The position numbers were made by a program, and so were the translations under genes. Of a stretch of DNA of 46,425 nt, positions 6,219 through 13,855 are shown piece by piece (positions within the stretch are counted from its first letter, which is position 1; each line of letters starts with the position of its first letter). The notes below the pieces were generated by a model. The model had not been told where the DNA came from. It saw only the letters and a program-made list of their open reading frames with translations, and did no database searches. This DNA comes from DASVBE01 sp036375995 (GTDB taxonomy: Bacteria > Actinomycetota > Actinomycetes > Streptosporangiales > Streptosporangiaceae): NCBI GenBank assembly GCA_036375995.1, contig DASVBE010000216.1, positions 1 to 46,425 of the forward strand, in the 5' to 3' direction.

Positions 6219-7130
6219 ATGAACCAGCCGCAGGCCGGCCAGCAGGACGGCCGGCCGCAGACGGGTCAGTGGAACGGCCAGTCGCAGGCCGGCCAGCAGG
6301 ACCGCTGGCGGCAGTGGGCCGCCGGGGCTGCTGAGTTCGCCCGGCAGCGGCTGGCCGGGGAATTCCAGACCGACGACTCCGGTTTCGACCCGCATTTCCT
6401 CGCGCATGTGATCCTGCCGCTGACCCGGGCGCTGTACCGGAACTGGTTCCGCATCGAGATGCGCGGCGTGGAGCACGTGCCGGACGAGGGCGCCGCGCTG
6501 ATCGTCGCCAACCACTCCGGCGTGCTCCCGTTCGACGCGATCATGCTGCAGACCGGGCTGCTGGACGCGCACGCGCAGCACCGCAACCTCCGGCTGCTCG
6601 GCGCCGACCTGGTCTACGCCATCCCCGGGCTGGCCACCCTGGCGGTCAAGAGCGGCCACACCCGGGCCGACCCGGCACAGGCCGCCCGCCTGCTGGCCGA
6701 CGGCGATCTGGTCGGCGTGTTCCCCGAGGGGTTCAAGGGCATCGGCAAGCCGTTCCGCGAGCGCTACCATCTGCAGCGATTCGGCCGGGGCGGGTTCGCG
6801 GCCACCGCCATCGAGGCCGGTGTGCCGATCGTGCCCTGCGCGATCGTCGGCGCCGAGGAGATCTATCCAATGATCGGGAATGCCAGGCCGCTGGCCAGAA
6901 TCCTCGGCCTGCCGTATTTCCCGTTGACCCCGCTATTTCCGTGGCTCGGGCCGCTCGGCGCGATCCCGCTGCCGTCCAACTGGATTATCGAATTCCTTCC
7001 GCCGGTTCCGACCGATGGCTACCCGGTCGGCGATCAGGATGCTATTGCCGAGCTGAGCGACCGGATACGGGACACCATTCAGCAGAAACTGCACGTGCTG
7101 GTGGACGAGCGGGGCCCCGCGTTCGGCTAG
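6219..7130 (+). CDS. PlsC-type lysophospholipid acyltransferase
   Basis: 303 residues from the ATG at 6219. The first 30 residues are a low-complexity Gln/Gly stretch with QAGQQD repeated, probably disordered. The catalytic motif NHSGVLPFD (HX4D) is at about residues 103-111, and the second block GVFPEGFKGIGKPFRERY supplies the FPEG phosphate-binding motif. IVPCAIVGAEEIYP follows. The enzyme would move an acyl chain to a lysophospholipid or similar acceptor at the membrane. It follows the bS22 gene by 88 bp and converges with the HAD phosphatase gene; in several actinomycetes these two types lie together and may act in lipid metabolism. Confidence 0.87.
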   Translation: MNQPQAGQQDGRPQTGQWNGQSQAGQQDRWRQWAAGAAEFARQRLAGEFQTDDSGFDPHFLAHVILPLTRALYRNWFRIEMRGVEHVPDEGAALIVANHSGVLPFDAIMLQTGLLDAHAQHRNLRLLGADLVYAIPGLATLAVKSGHTRADPAQAARLLADGDLVGVFPEGFKGIGKPFRERYHLQRFGRGGFAATAIEAGVPIVPCAIVGAEEIYPMIGNARPLARILGLPYFPLTPLFPWLGPLGAIPLPSNWIIEFLPPVPTDGYPVGDQDAIAELSDRIRDTIQQKLHVLVDERGPAFG

Positions 7131-7136
7131 TTGTGA

Positions 7137-7171
7137 TGTGCTGGCTGGCGAGCTGGCCGGCTCCGCCGGCC
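7137..7171 (-). repeat. dispersed repeat, copy D (ends only)
   Basis: Read on the minus strand, the left end GGCCGGCGGAGCCGGCCAGC of copy B is joined directly to the right end CTCGCCAGCCAGCACA, with the middle missing. It fills the gap between two convergent stop codons (7128-7130 and 7174-7176). It looks like an internally deleted element that now may serve as a terminator. Confidence 0.55.
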
Positions 7172-7173
7172 GT

Positions 7174-8049
7174 TCAGCGGGAGCGGCGGCGCCTGAGCGC
7201 CAGCGCGGCCCCGATGCCGCCGGCCAGCGCGCCGAGCCCGGCGGCCATCGGCAGCGCGATCAGCGTGGCCCGCCGCCCGGACCGGAACTCGTGCACCGGC
7301 CAGCCCCGCTGGCGGGCCTCGGCGAGCAGGCTGCTGTCCGGGTTGACCACGTTCGGGTGGCCGACTAGCTGGAGCATGGGCAGGTCGTTGGCCGAGTCGC
7401 TGTAGGCCGAGCAGAGGGTCAGGTCGAGGCCCTCGCGGGCGGCCAGCGCGCGTACCGCCGCGGCCTTGGCCTCGCCGTGCAGCAGGCCGCCGGCCAGGCG
7501 GCCGGTGTAGACGCCGTCCCTGGTCTCGGCCACCGTGCCCAGCGCACCGGTCAGCCCGAGCCGGCTGGACAGGATGTTGGCCAGCTCCACCGGCGTCGCG
7601 GTGACCAGCCACACCCGCTCCCCGGCGGCCAGGTGGCGCAGGGCCAGGTCGCGGGTTCCCTGCCAGATCCGCCGGGCCATGGTCTCGTCGTAGATCTGCT
7701 CGCCGAGCTCGACGATGTCGGCCACCTTGTGGTCGGCCACGAAGGCCAGCGCGGACTGCCGCACCGCGTCGATGTGCCCGCTGTGCTCCTTGCCGTGCAG
7801 CCGGTAGGCCACCTGCACCCAGGTCATCTTGACCAGATCCAGCGGGGTGAACATGTTGCGCGCGGCCAGGCCGCGGGCGAAGTGGTAGATCGACGCCCCG
7901 CGCATCAGCGTGTTGTCCACGTCGAAGAACGCGGCGGCGGCGGGGTTCATCTCCGGCGGGGGCGCGATGACCTCAGCAGCCGCCGCCGAGGCCGCGCCGG
8001 CCGCCGCCGCGGCCTCGCTGACGCGGGCGGGCTTGAGCAGCTGCCTCAT
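7174..8049 (-). CDS. HAD-IB family phosphatase with C-terminal membrane segment
   Basis: 291 residues. The start is the ATG at 8049, because TAGGCT (8063-8058) lies eight bases upstream; a TTG nine bases earlier would fall inside the presumed 5' end. Motif I is AAFFDVDNTLMRGASI (nucleophile Asp in DVDNT), motif II LVTATPVELANIL, and motif IV CSAYSDSANDLPMLQLVGHP, all as in the SerB/CicA-like HAD-IB branch. An alanine-rich N-terminus and a C-terminal hydrophobic stretch (IALPMAAGLGALAGGIGAAL) with a basic tail suggest membrane attachment. Substrate unknown; lipid phosphate is suggested by the neighbouring acyltransferase, but this is inference. Confidence 0.86.
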   Translation of the reverse strand: MRQLLKPARVSEAAAAAGAASAAAAEVIAPPPEMNPAAAAFFDVDNTLMRGASIYHFARGLAARNMFTPLDLVKMTWVQVAYRLHGKEHSGHIDAVRQSALAFVADHKVADIVELGEQIYDETMARRIWQGTRDLALRHLAAGERVWLVTATPVELANILSSRLGLTGALGTVAETRDGVYTGRLAGGLLHGEAKAAAVRALAAREGLDLTLCSAYSDSANDLPMLQLVGHPNVVNPDSSLLAEARQRGWPVHEFRSGRRATLIALPMAAGLGALAGGIGAALALRRRRSR

Positions 8050-8269
8050 GTACGCCAAGCCTACCGGCGCCGGCGACCTGGGGAGGGCGGTGTCATGAGG
8101 GCTTAGGCGACCTGGCAGACCTTGGCCATCGGCCGGTCATCACCAGGTCATGACCCGGCCGGCACGGAGAAAACCGGCCGCGGCCCGGCGCGCCTCCACG
8201 GTACGCAGGTAGCAAAGGAGTAACTGGTTTGTTCGCTTCCTGGCCCGCCGTCGGGCACCATAGGCAGCG

Positions 8270-10309
8270 ATGTCTGTCTCCCTCCTCGCGGCGCTGGCCG
8301 GTCTCGTGCTTGCGCTGGCCAGCCTGGTCGTGCTGGTCATGCGCTGCGCGCGGGCGCCCAGGCTGGTCCTGCTGGCCTGGACCGGCGCCGTGTTCGGGGT
8401 TGCCCTGTCGCTGGCCGCGCAGGCCGCCGGCTTCGCCGCGGGCTTTTCCTCGCTGACCTTCCGCGTCAGCCAGATCGGCCTGCTGGCGGCCGGCGGGCTG
8501 ACGCTGGTGCTCGGCCTGGGCGAGGCGGCCGGGCGGAGCGCCCCGGCCCGGTTCGCGGTCCGCCTGACCGTCAGCGGTCTTGGCGTGATCTTGGTGGTCA
8601 TCCTGGCTACCGACCCGCTCAGCGAGGAGCCGTTCGGCAAGACCTTCCCCGCCGCGGCCGTGCACTACCAGCCCATCTCCAACGCGCTGCTGTCCTACGC
8701 CCTGGGCCCGTTCGTCACGATAGCCGCGCTGGTGGCCGTGGCCTGCACCGCGGTGCGCGCCCGCAAGGACCCGGCCTGGCGGGCCACGCTGCCCGCGGTC
8801 GCGGGCGGCAGCGTGGCCGCGCTGGCCGCGGCGGCCCCCGCGCTGAGCAAGCTGCTCAGCGACCGGCTCGGCCTGAGCCTCGGGCTGACCGCCGCGTTCC
8901 CGTTCCTGTGCATCGCCGTCGTGGGCCTGACCTGGTGGTCGGTGGTCAAGGTGAGCGGCCTGCGGCTGGAGGTCGTGCACGAGGGCGTGGACTACCCGCG
9001 GGAGGACACCGGCGAATGGGAGCGGCCGCGGAGCTGGAGCGGCGGCCCCGGCACCGGCGAGTTCGACCCCTATACAGACGGCGGCGGCTACCCGCCCAGC
9101 AGCAACTTCCCGCCCTACCAGCCCGGCCTGCCCTCGCCAGCGCTGTCCTCGCCAGCACTGTCCTCGCCCGGACTGCCGCAGCCGGCCTTCGCCGAGGCAG
9201 GCCCCGGCCAGCCGCCCGGCGGCGGGATCATGCCGGGCGGCCCGCCCATGCCGCCCGTTGACGACCCGGCGGCGTGGGCCCGGCTGGTCGGCCAGATCGT
9301 CATCTTCACGCTGCTGGACGGCAGCGTCCCGGTCTTCGACGCGATGATCGGATCGGTCACCGAGCAGGTCCGCGCGGGCGAGCCGGGCACGCTGGTGTTC
9401 ATCGTGCACGCCGTGCCGTCCGCGCCGCAGCAGCGCATCCTGTACGAGGTCTACCGGGACCGGGACGCCTACCAGGCGCACCAGCAGCAGCCCTACCTGA
9501 TGCGGTTCGAGCAGGACCGGCGGGAGCACGTGCTGGCCACCAACGTGATCGAGCTGAGCCTGCAGCCGGCCAAGGTGTCCCAGCTGCCCGCGCTCGGCCC
9601 GCCGGGGCCCGCGGGGGGCCCGCCGCTGCCCGCGCTCAGCCAGCCGCTGTCCGACCTGCCGCCGATGGGGGCCGCGCCCGGCATCCCGCCCAGCCGTGCC
9701 GCGGGCCCAGGGGCCGCGCCACCACCCGCGCCCCTCCCTCCGGCTAGCCTGCCCAGCGCGAGCAGGCCTGGCCTGTCCTCGCCCGGCCTGTCCGCGCCCG
9801 GCTTGTCCGCGCCCGGCCGGCCCGGGCCTGGCCTGGCCCCGGCCGCCAGCGTGCCGTCGGCCAGCGCCAACGGCGGGTCCGGGCACGGCCGCCCGGCCGG
9901 CCCGCCGGCCGGCCTGCCACCGTCCGGGAGCCTGGCCAGCCTGCCGTCCCTGGGCGCGCCGCTGCCGCCCGGCGGCATGTTCCCCCCGATGCCGCTGCCC
10001 TACGCCGACGGCCCGTCGCCCGGCGGCCCGCGGCCGCCAGGTCCGCCGTCCGGGTACGGCCCGTCGCCCGGCGGGCCCGGGCCGCAGGATCCCTACGCCG
10101 TCCCGCCTCGGTCCAGCGGGCAGCACCCCTACGACGGCCCGCCGCCCTACGACAACGGCCCGCCGGGCCGGGACGAACCGCCGTACCGTGGCGACCGGCC
10201 CTACCAGGGCGACCGCAACGGCCGTCCGCCGCGCCGTGGCGACCAGGACGGCGGGTACGACGGCGGCCACCGCAGCGGGGGCTACCAGAACGGGTCGGGC
10301 CGGCCGTGA
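8270..10309 (+). CDS. polytopic membrane protein fused to an ABM-like domain, with long Pro/Gly tail
   Basis: 679 residues in three parts. Residues 1-230 hold about six to seven hydrophobic helices (SVSLLAALAGLVLALASLVV to FLCIAVVGLTWWSVV). After a linker comes a globular stretch (about 340-430) with QIVIFTLLDGSVPVFDAMI, LVFIVHAVPSAPQQRILYEV and YRDRDAYQAHQQQPYLMRF. This strand-helix-strand pattern with a D/EAY/F-x-AH-P/Q-F motif is that of antibiotic-biosynthesis monooxygenase (ABM/YgiN-like) domains. Residues 440-679 are a disordered Pro/Gly tail with SPGLSAPGLSAPG repeats and PYxGD motifs. It overlaps the glutaredoxin-like gene by four bases. Membrane anchoring of an ABM-like domain is unusual. 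Function unknown. Confidence 0.72.
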   Translation: MSVSLLAALAGLVLALASLVVLVMRCARAPRLVLLAWTGAVFGVALSLAAQAAGFAAGFSSLTFRVSQIGLLAAGGLTLVLGLGEAAGRSAPARFAVRLTVSGLGVILVVILATDPLSEEPFGKTFPAAAVHYQPISNALLSYALGPFVTIAALVAVACTAVRARKDPAWRATLPAVAGGSVAALAAAAPALSKLLSDRLGLSLGLTAAFPFLCIAVVGLTWWSVVKVSGLRLEVVHEGVDYPREDTGEWERPRSWSGGPGTGEFDPYTDGGGYPPSSNFPPYQPGLPSPALSSPALSSPGLPQPAFAEAGPGQPPGGGIMPGGPPMPPVDDPAAWARLVGQIVIFTLLDGSVPVFDAMIGSVTEQVRAGEPGTLVFIVHAVPSAPQQRILYEVYRDRDAYQAHQQQPYLMRFEQDRREHVLATNVIELSLQPAKVSQLPALGPPGPAGGPPLPALSQPLSDLPPMGAAPGIPPSRAAGPGAAPPPAPLPPASLPSASRPGLSSPGLSAPGLSAPGRPGPGLAPAASVPSASANGGSGHGRPAGPPAGLPPSGSLASLPSLGAPLPPGGMFPPMPLPYADGPSPGGPRPPGPPSGYGPSPGGPGPQDPYAVPPRSSGQHPYDGPPPYDNGPPGRDEPPYRGDRPYQGDRNGRPPRRGDQDGGYDGGHRSGGYQNGSGRP

Positions 10310-10593
10310 CCGGCGCCGCCGGCCCCGGCGCCCCCGGACCCGGACCCGGGCCCGGCGGGCACGTGATCACGCTGCTTTACCGGCCCGGCTGCCATCTGTG
10401 CGACGATGCCCGTGAGGTGATCATGCGGGTCGCCGCCGACCTCGGCGTGACCTGGGAGGAACGGGACATCACCCAGTCGCCGGACGACCTGGCCGCTTAC
10501 AGCGAGCAGATCCCGGTCACGCTGATCGACGGGGTGCAGCACGACTTCTGGTGGGTGAGCGAGGCCCGGCTGCGCGCCGCGCTGGGCGCCTAA
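10306..10593 (+). CDS. glutaredoxin-like thiol protein (DUF836 type)
   Basis: 95 residues from a GTG that overlaps the preceding TGA (GTGA). A Gly/Pro-rich lead of about 22 residues precedes ITLLYRPGCHLCDDAREVIM, a thioredoxin-fold strand-CxxC-helix. Then come EERDITQSPDDLAAY and the cis-proline region IPVTLIDG. These short CHLC proteins are usually cytoplasmic glutaredoxin relatives of unknown partner. It sits between the ABM membrane protein and rex, so a redox link to the Rex-hem operon is possible but unproven. The Gly/Pro lead may be read-through from the repetitive end of the upstream gene. Confidence 0.85.
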   Translation: MTGAAGPGAPGPGPGPGGHVITLLYRPGCHLCDDAREVIMRVAADLGVTWEERDITQSPDDLAAYSEQIPVTLIDGVQHDFWWVSEARLRAALGA

Positions 10594-10598
10594 GGCAG

Positions 10599-10641
10599 CC
10601 CGCCGGGCGGGTTCCGGAGGCCGGACAGGCACGGGGGCCTC
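10599..10641 (+). terminator. tandem hairpins before the rex promoter
   Basis: CCCGC/GCGGG (10599-10611) is followed by GAGGCC (10617-10622) pairing with GGCCTC (10636-10641). They lie directly after the glutaredoxin-like stop; there is no clear U-tract. Confidence 0.4.
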
Positions 10642-10649
10642 ACCCGACT

Positions 10650-10667
10650 TTGTGCATGTGTTCACAA
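10650..10667 (+). promoter_or_regulatory. Rex operator (ROP)
   Basis: TTGTGCATGTGTTCACAA matches the Rex consensus TTGTGAANNNNTTCACAA with one change (C for A at position six). It overlaps the -35 of the rex promoter and lies 85 bp before the rex start, so NADH-free Rex would block its own operon. Confidence 0.85.
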
Positions 10668-10678
10668 GGGCGTAGCGT
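10650..10678 (+). promoter_or_regulatory. rex-hem promoter
   Basis: TTGTGC (10650-10655) and TAGCGT (10673-10678) are 17 bp apart; the -35 is inside the Rex operator. The leader would be about 68 nt. Confidence 0.6.
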
Positions 10679-10752
10679 GAGAACGCAACCACCCGCGCGG
10701 GTGCCCTCACCCGGCTCCCGCGCCGCCGTGTCTACCCCAGGAGTGCCGGCGT

Positions 10753-11484
10753 ATGTCCCGCCGTCCTGCCTCGCCCAGCGGCAGCCAAGGCATACCGGAG
10801 GCAACGGTCGCCCGGCTTCCGGTCTACCTCCGGACCCTGTACGCGCTGGCGGACCGCGGCATCGCCACCGTGTCCAGCGAGGATCTGGCCGCGGCGGCCG
10901 GGGTGAATTCGGCGAAGCTCCGCAAGGACCTGTCCCATCTGGGCTCCTACGGCACCCGCGGGGTCGGCTACGACGTCGAGTACCTCGTGTACCAGGTCTC
11001 GCGGGAACTCGGGCTGACCCAGGACTGGCCGGTCGTCATCGTCGGGGCCGGCAACCTGGGCCGGGCGCTGGCCAACTACGGCGGGTTCGCGTCCCGCGGG
11101 TTCCGGGTCGCGGCGCTGCTGGACTCCGAGCCGACCGCGGTCGGCACCACGATCGCCGGCCACGAGGTGCGCAGCGCGGACAGCATCGAGCAGGTGGTGG
11201 CGAGCCAGGGCATCTCCATCGGGGTCATCGCCACGCCCGCCTCGGCCGCCCAGGACGTCTGCGACCGGCTGGTCACGGCGGGGGTGACCAGCATCCTGAA
11301 CTTCGCCCCGGTCGTGCTGAACGTGCCTGCCGGGGTCGATGTGCGTAAGGTCGACTTGTCCATTGAGCTGCAGATACTCGCGTTCCACGCGCAGCGGCGG
11401 GCGGTGATCAGAGTGCCGGGCAACGGGGTCAGCGGCCCCGGTCAGCGCTGGGGCAAGCCAGAAGCCCAGGCGGTCGGGACATGA
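10753..11484 (+). CDS. rex: redox-sensing transcriptional repressor Rex
   Basis: 243 residues. The N-terminal winged helix contains LPVYLRTLYALADRG and VNSAKLRKDLSHLGSYGTRG, the Rex DNA-recognition element. The Rossmann domain starts WPVVIVGAGNLGRALANYGG and continues with IGVIATPASAAQDVCDRL. The C-terminal swapped helix is DLSIELQILAFHAQRR. Rex senses the NADH/NAD+ ratio and releases DNA when NADH is high. A near-perfect Rex operator overlaps its promoter, and it is translationally coupled to hemA by an ATGA overlap. This is the arrangement described in Streptomyces, where heme synthesis genes are in the Rex regulon. Confidence 0.96.
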   Translation: MSRRPASPSGSQGIPEATVARLPVYLRTLYALADRGIATVSSEDLAAAAGVNSAKLRKDLSHLGSYGTRGVGYDVEYLVYQVSRELGLTQDWPVVIVGAGNLGRALANYGGFASRGFRVAALLDSEPTAVGTTIAGHEVRSADSIEQVVASQGISIGVIATPASAAQDVCDRLVTAGVTSILNFAPVVLNVPAGVDVRKVDLSIELQILAFHAQRRAVIRVPGNGVSGPGQRWGKPEAQAVGT

Positions 11485-12863
11485 GCATGCTCGTGGTCGG
11501 CCTCAGCCACAAGAGCGCCCCGCTCACCCTGCTGGAGCGTGCGCTGGTCAGCGGCGACGACCTGGCCAAGCTGCTGCGCGACCTGTGGGCCGCGGAGCAC
11601 GTGGCCGGCGTGTTCGTGATCAGCACCTGCAACCGGGCCGAGATCTACGCCGAGGTGGACAAGTTCCACGGCGGCGTGTCGGTCATCTGCGACCTGCTCG
11701 CCCGGCACTCGGGGATCCCGCTCGCCGAGCTCACCCCGCACCTCTACGTCCACTACGAAGACCGGGCCGTGCAGCACCTGCTCGCGGTGGCCTGCGGTCT
11801 CGACTCGATGGTGGTCGGCGAGAGCCAGATCCTCGGCCAGGTCCGGCAGGCCCTGCAGATCGCCAGGGAGCAGCGCACCCTGGACCGTCCGCTGTCCGAG
11901 CTGGGGACGCTGGCGCTGCGCACCGGCAAGCGCGCGCACGCCGAGACCGGCATCGACCAGGCCGGGGCGAGCCTGGTCACGGTTGGCCTGGCCGCCGCCG
12001 CGGGCCGGCTCCGCGGTCTGGAGCCGCGGCCGGGCGGCCCGGACGCCGCACTGCTCGCCGGGCTGAACGTGCTGGTCGTCGGGGCCGGGTCGATGAGCTC
12101 GCTGGCGGTCGCGACCGCGGCGAAGCTCGGCCCGGCCGGGGTCACCGTGGCCAACCGCGGCCAGCAGCGGGCCCGGCAGCTGGCGGCCACCGTGTCGGCC
12201 CGGTGGACCGACCTGTCCCGGCTGACCGCCGAGGTTGCCGCCGCGGACCTGGTGGTGTCCTGCACGGGCGCGCCCGGCCTGGTGCTGACCGTGGCCATGG
12301 CCCGCGAGGCGCTGGCGGCCAGGACGACGGGCCGCCCGCTCGTCCTGCTGGATCTGGCCCTGCCCCGGGACATCGACCCGGACGCGGGCCGGCTGCCCGG
12401 GGTGGCCGTGGTCGGCCTCGAGGACCTGCGCAACGCCGGGTCGCCGGGCCTGCCCGGCGCGCTGGTCCACGACGAGCACGTGGCCGCGGTCCGGCAGATC
12501 GTCGCGGACGAGTTCGCCGCGCACGTGTCGGCGGGCCGGGCCGCGCGGGTCGCGCCCACCGTGGTGGCGCTGCGGGCGAAGGCCGCCGAGGTGGTGGACG
12601 CCGAGCTGGCCCGGCTGGCCAGCCGCCTGGTGGACCTGGAGCCCAGGACCCGGGCCGAGGTCGCCCGGGCGCTGCACCGGGTGGTGGACAAGCTGCTGCA
12701 CGCACCCACCGTGCGGGTCAAGGAGCTGGCCGGCTCGCCCGGCGCCGACTCCTACGAGGCCGCGCTGCGGGTGCTTTTCGATCTGGATCCGGCCACTGTG
12801 GCGGCGGTGGCGAGCGCTGATGCGGGCCTGGCTCCCAGGCCCGAGGAAGAGAGTGCCCCGTGA
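11481..12863 (+). CDS. hemA: glutamyl-tRNA reductase
   Basis: 460 residues. The start reads MLVVGLSHKSAPLTLLER, and the catalytic cysteine is in FVISTCNRAEIYAEVD (about residue 50). The NADPH domain follows at LVVGAGSMSSLAVATAAKLG, and the C-terminal dimer domain includes KLLHAPTVRVKELA. The enzyme reduces Glu-tRNA to glutamate-1-semialdehyde, the first committed step of C5-type tetrapyrrole synthesis. A conserved region also reads DSMVVGESQILGQVRQA. It overlaps rex (ATGA) and hemC (GTGA) by four bases each, so the three are probably translated in a coupled way. Rex control is expected from the upstream operator. Confidence 0.97.
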   Translation: MSMLVVGLSHKSAPLTLLERALVSGDDLAKLLRDLWAAEHVAGVFVISTCNRAEIYAEVDKFHGGVSVICDLLARHSGIPLAELTPHLYVHYEDRAVQHLLAVACGLDSMVVGESQILGQVRQALQIAREQRTLDRPLSELGTLALRTGKRAHAETGIDQAGASLVTVGLAAAAGRLRGLEPRPGGPDAALLAGLNVLVVGAGSMSSLAVATAAKLGPAGVTVANRGQQRARQLAATVSARWTDLSRLTAEVAAADLVVSCTGAPGLVLTVAMAREALAARTTGRPLVLLDLALPRDIDPDAGRLPGVAVVGLEDLRNAGSPGLPGALVHDEHVAAVRQIVADEFAAHVSAGRAARVAPTVVALRAKAAEVVDAELARLASRLVDLEPRTRAEVARALHRVVDKLLHAPTVRVKELAGSPGADSYEAALRVLFDLDPATVAAVASADAGLAPRPEEESAP

Positions 12864-13855
12864 CCGCCGCCGTGCTGCGCCTCGGGACCCGCAAGAGCCC
12901 GATGGCCATCGCCCAGTCCGAGCAGATCGCCGGGATGATCACAGACCGCACCGGCCGGGCCGTCGAGCTCGTCGGCATCACCACGTTCGGTGACGTCACC
13001 CAGGGGGAGCTGGCCTCGATCGGCGGCACCGGGGTGTTCGTCAGCGCGCTGCGCACCAGCCTGCTGCACGGCGACGTGGACCTGGCCGTGCACTCGCTGA
13101 AGGACCTGCCCGCCGCGCCCGCGCCCGGGCTGCTGCTGGCCGCGGTCCCGCCCCGGGACGACCCGCGGGACGTGCTGGCGGCCAGGGGCGGCGCCAAGCT
13201 CGCCGACCTGCCGGCCGGCGCGAAGATCGGCACCGGCTCGCCGCGCCGGGCCGCCCAGCTGCGGGTGCTCCGCCCGGACCTGCAGCCGGTCCCGGTTCGC
13301 GGCAACGCGGGCACCCGGCTGGGCCGGATCACCAGCGGTGAGGTCGATGCGGTCCTGCTGGCCTACGCGGGCCTGGCCCGGCTCGGCCGGCTCGACGCGG
13401 TCACCCAGGTCTTCGATCCGGACGAGATGCTCCCCGCGCCCGGGCAGGGCGCGCTGGCGGTGGAGTGCCGCGCAGACGACACGGACCTGGCCGCCCTGCT
13501 GGCCCGTCTGGACGACCCGGTCAGCCACCTGGCCACCGACGCCGAGCGCGGCGTGCTGGCCGAGCTCCAGGCCGGGTGCAGCGCGCCGATCGGGGCGTAC
13601 GCGGCCCCGGCTGGTTCGCCCGGCGCCGCCGGGGAAGGGCTGGCCCAGCTGCGGCTGTCGGCCGTGGTGGTGTCCGCCGACGGCACGGTGGCCGTGCGGG
13701 CCTGCGCCACCGGGCCGGCCGCCGAGGCCGCCCAGCTTGGCCAGCGGGTAGCCGCCGAGCTGCGGCGCGGCGGGGCCGAGAAGCATATGGCCAGCACAGA
13801 CGGATTGTTCAGCCGCGGGACGACGACAGGTGAGCCCGATGACCGCAACCGCTAA
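12860..13855 (+). CDS. hemC: porphobilinogen deaminase (hydroxymethylbilane synthase)
   Basis: 331 residues, starting GTG overlapped with the hemA stop. Motifs: LRLGTRKSPMAIAQSEQIA, VHSLKDLPAAPAPG, GTGSPRRAAQL, and LQAGCSAPIGAYA, where the cysteine (about residue 240) carries the dipyrromethane cofactor. The arginine-rich loop RGNAGTRLGRI keeps the key arginines but has NAG where NVD or NID is usual. The protein joins four porphobilinogens into hydroxymethylbilane. The C-terminus overlaps the start of the next gene by 17 bp. It is slightly longer than the E. coli enzyme because of a Gly/Ala-rich insert in the C-terminal domain. Confidence 0.96.
   Translation: MTAAVLRLGTRKSPMAIAQSEQIAGMITDRTGRAVELVGITTFGDVTQGELASIGGTGVFVSALRTSLLHGDVDLAVHSLKDLPAAPAPGLLLAAVPPRDDPRDVLAARGGAKLADLPAGAKIGTGSPRRAAQLRVLRPDLQPVPVRGNAGTRLGRITSGEVDAVLLAYAGLARLGRLDAVTQVFDPDEMLPAPGQGALAVECRADDTDLAALLARLDDPVSHLATDAERGVLAELQAGCSAPIGAYAAPAGSPGAAGEGLAQLRLSAVVVSADGTVAVRACATGPAAEAAQLGQRVAAELRRGGAEKHMASTDGLFSRGTTTGEPDDRNR

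Noticed and set aside
8261..8266. TAGGCA as a leaderless -10 for the ABM fusion gene
   Set aside because: Only three bases separate it from the ATG at 8270, too short for a transcription start before the codon.
9120..9180. CRISPR-like short repeats
   Set aside because: These are codon repeats of a Pro/Ser/Leu tail within a gene; no conserved spacer spacing anywhere in the window.
8093..10270. 725-codon minus-strand frame opposite the ABM fusion
   Set aside because: Mirror of the Pro/Gly repeats; no start context and no recognisable domain.
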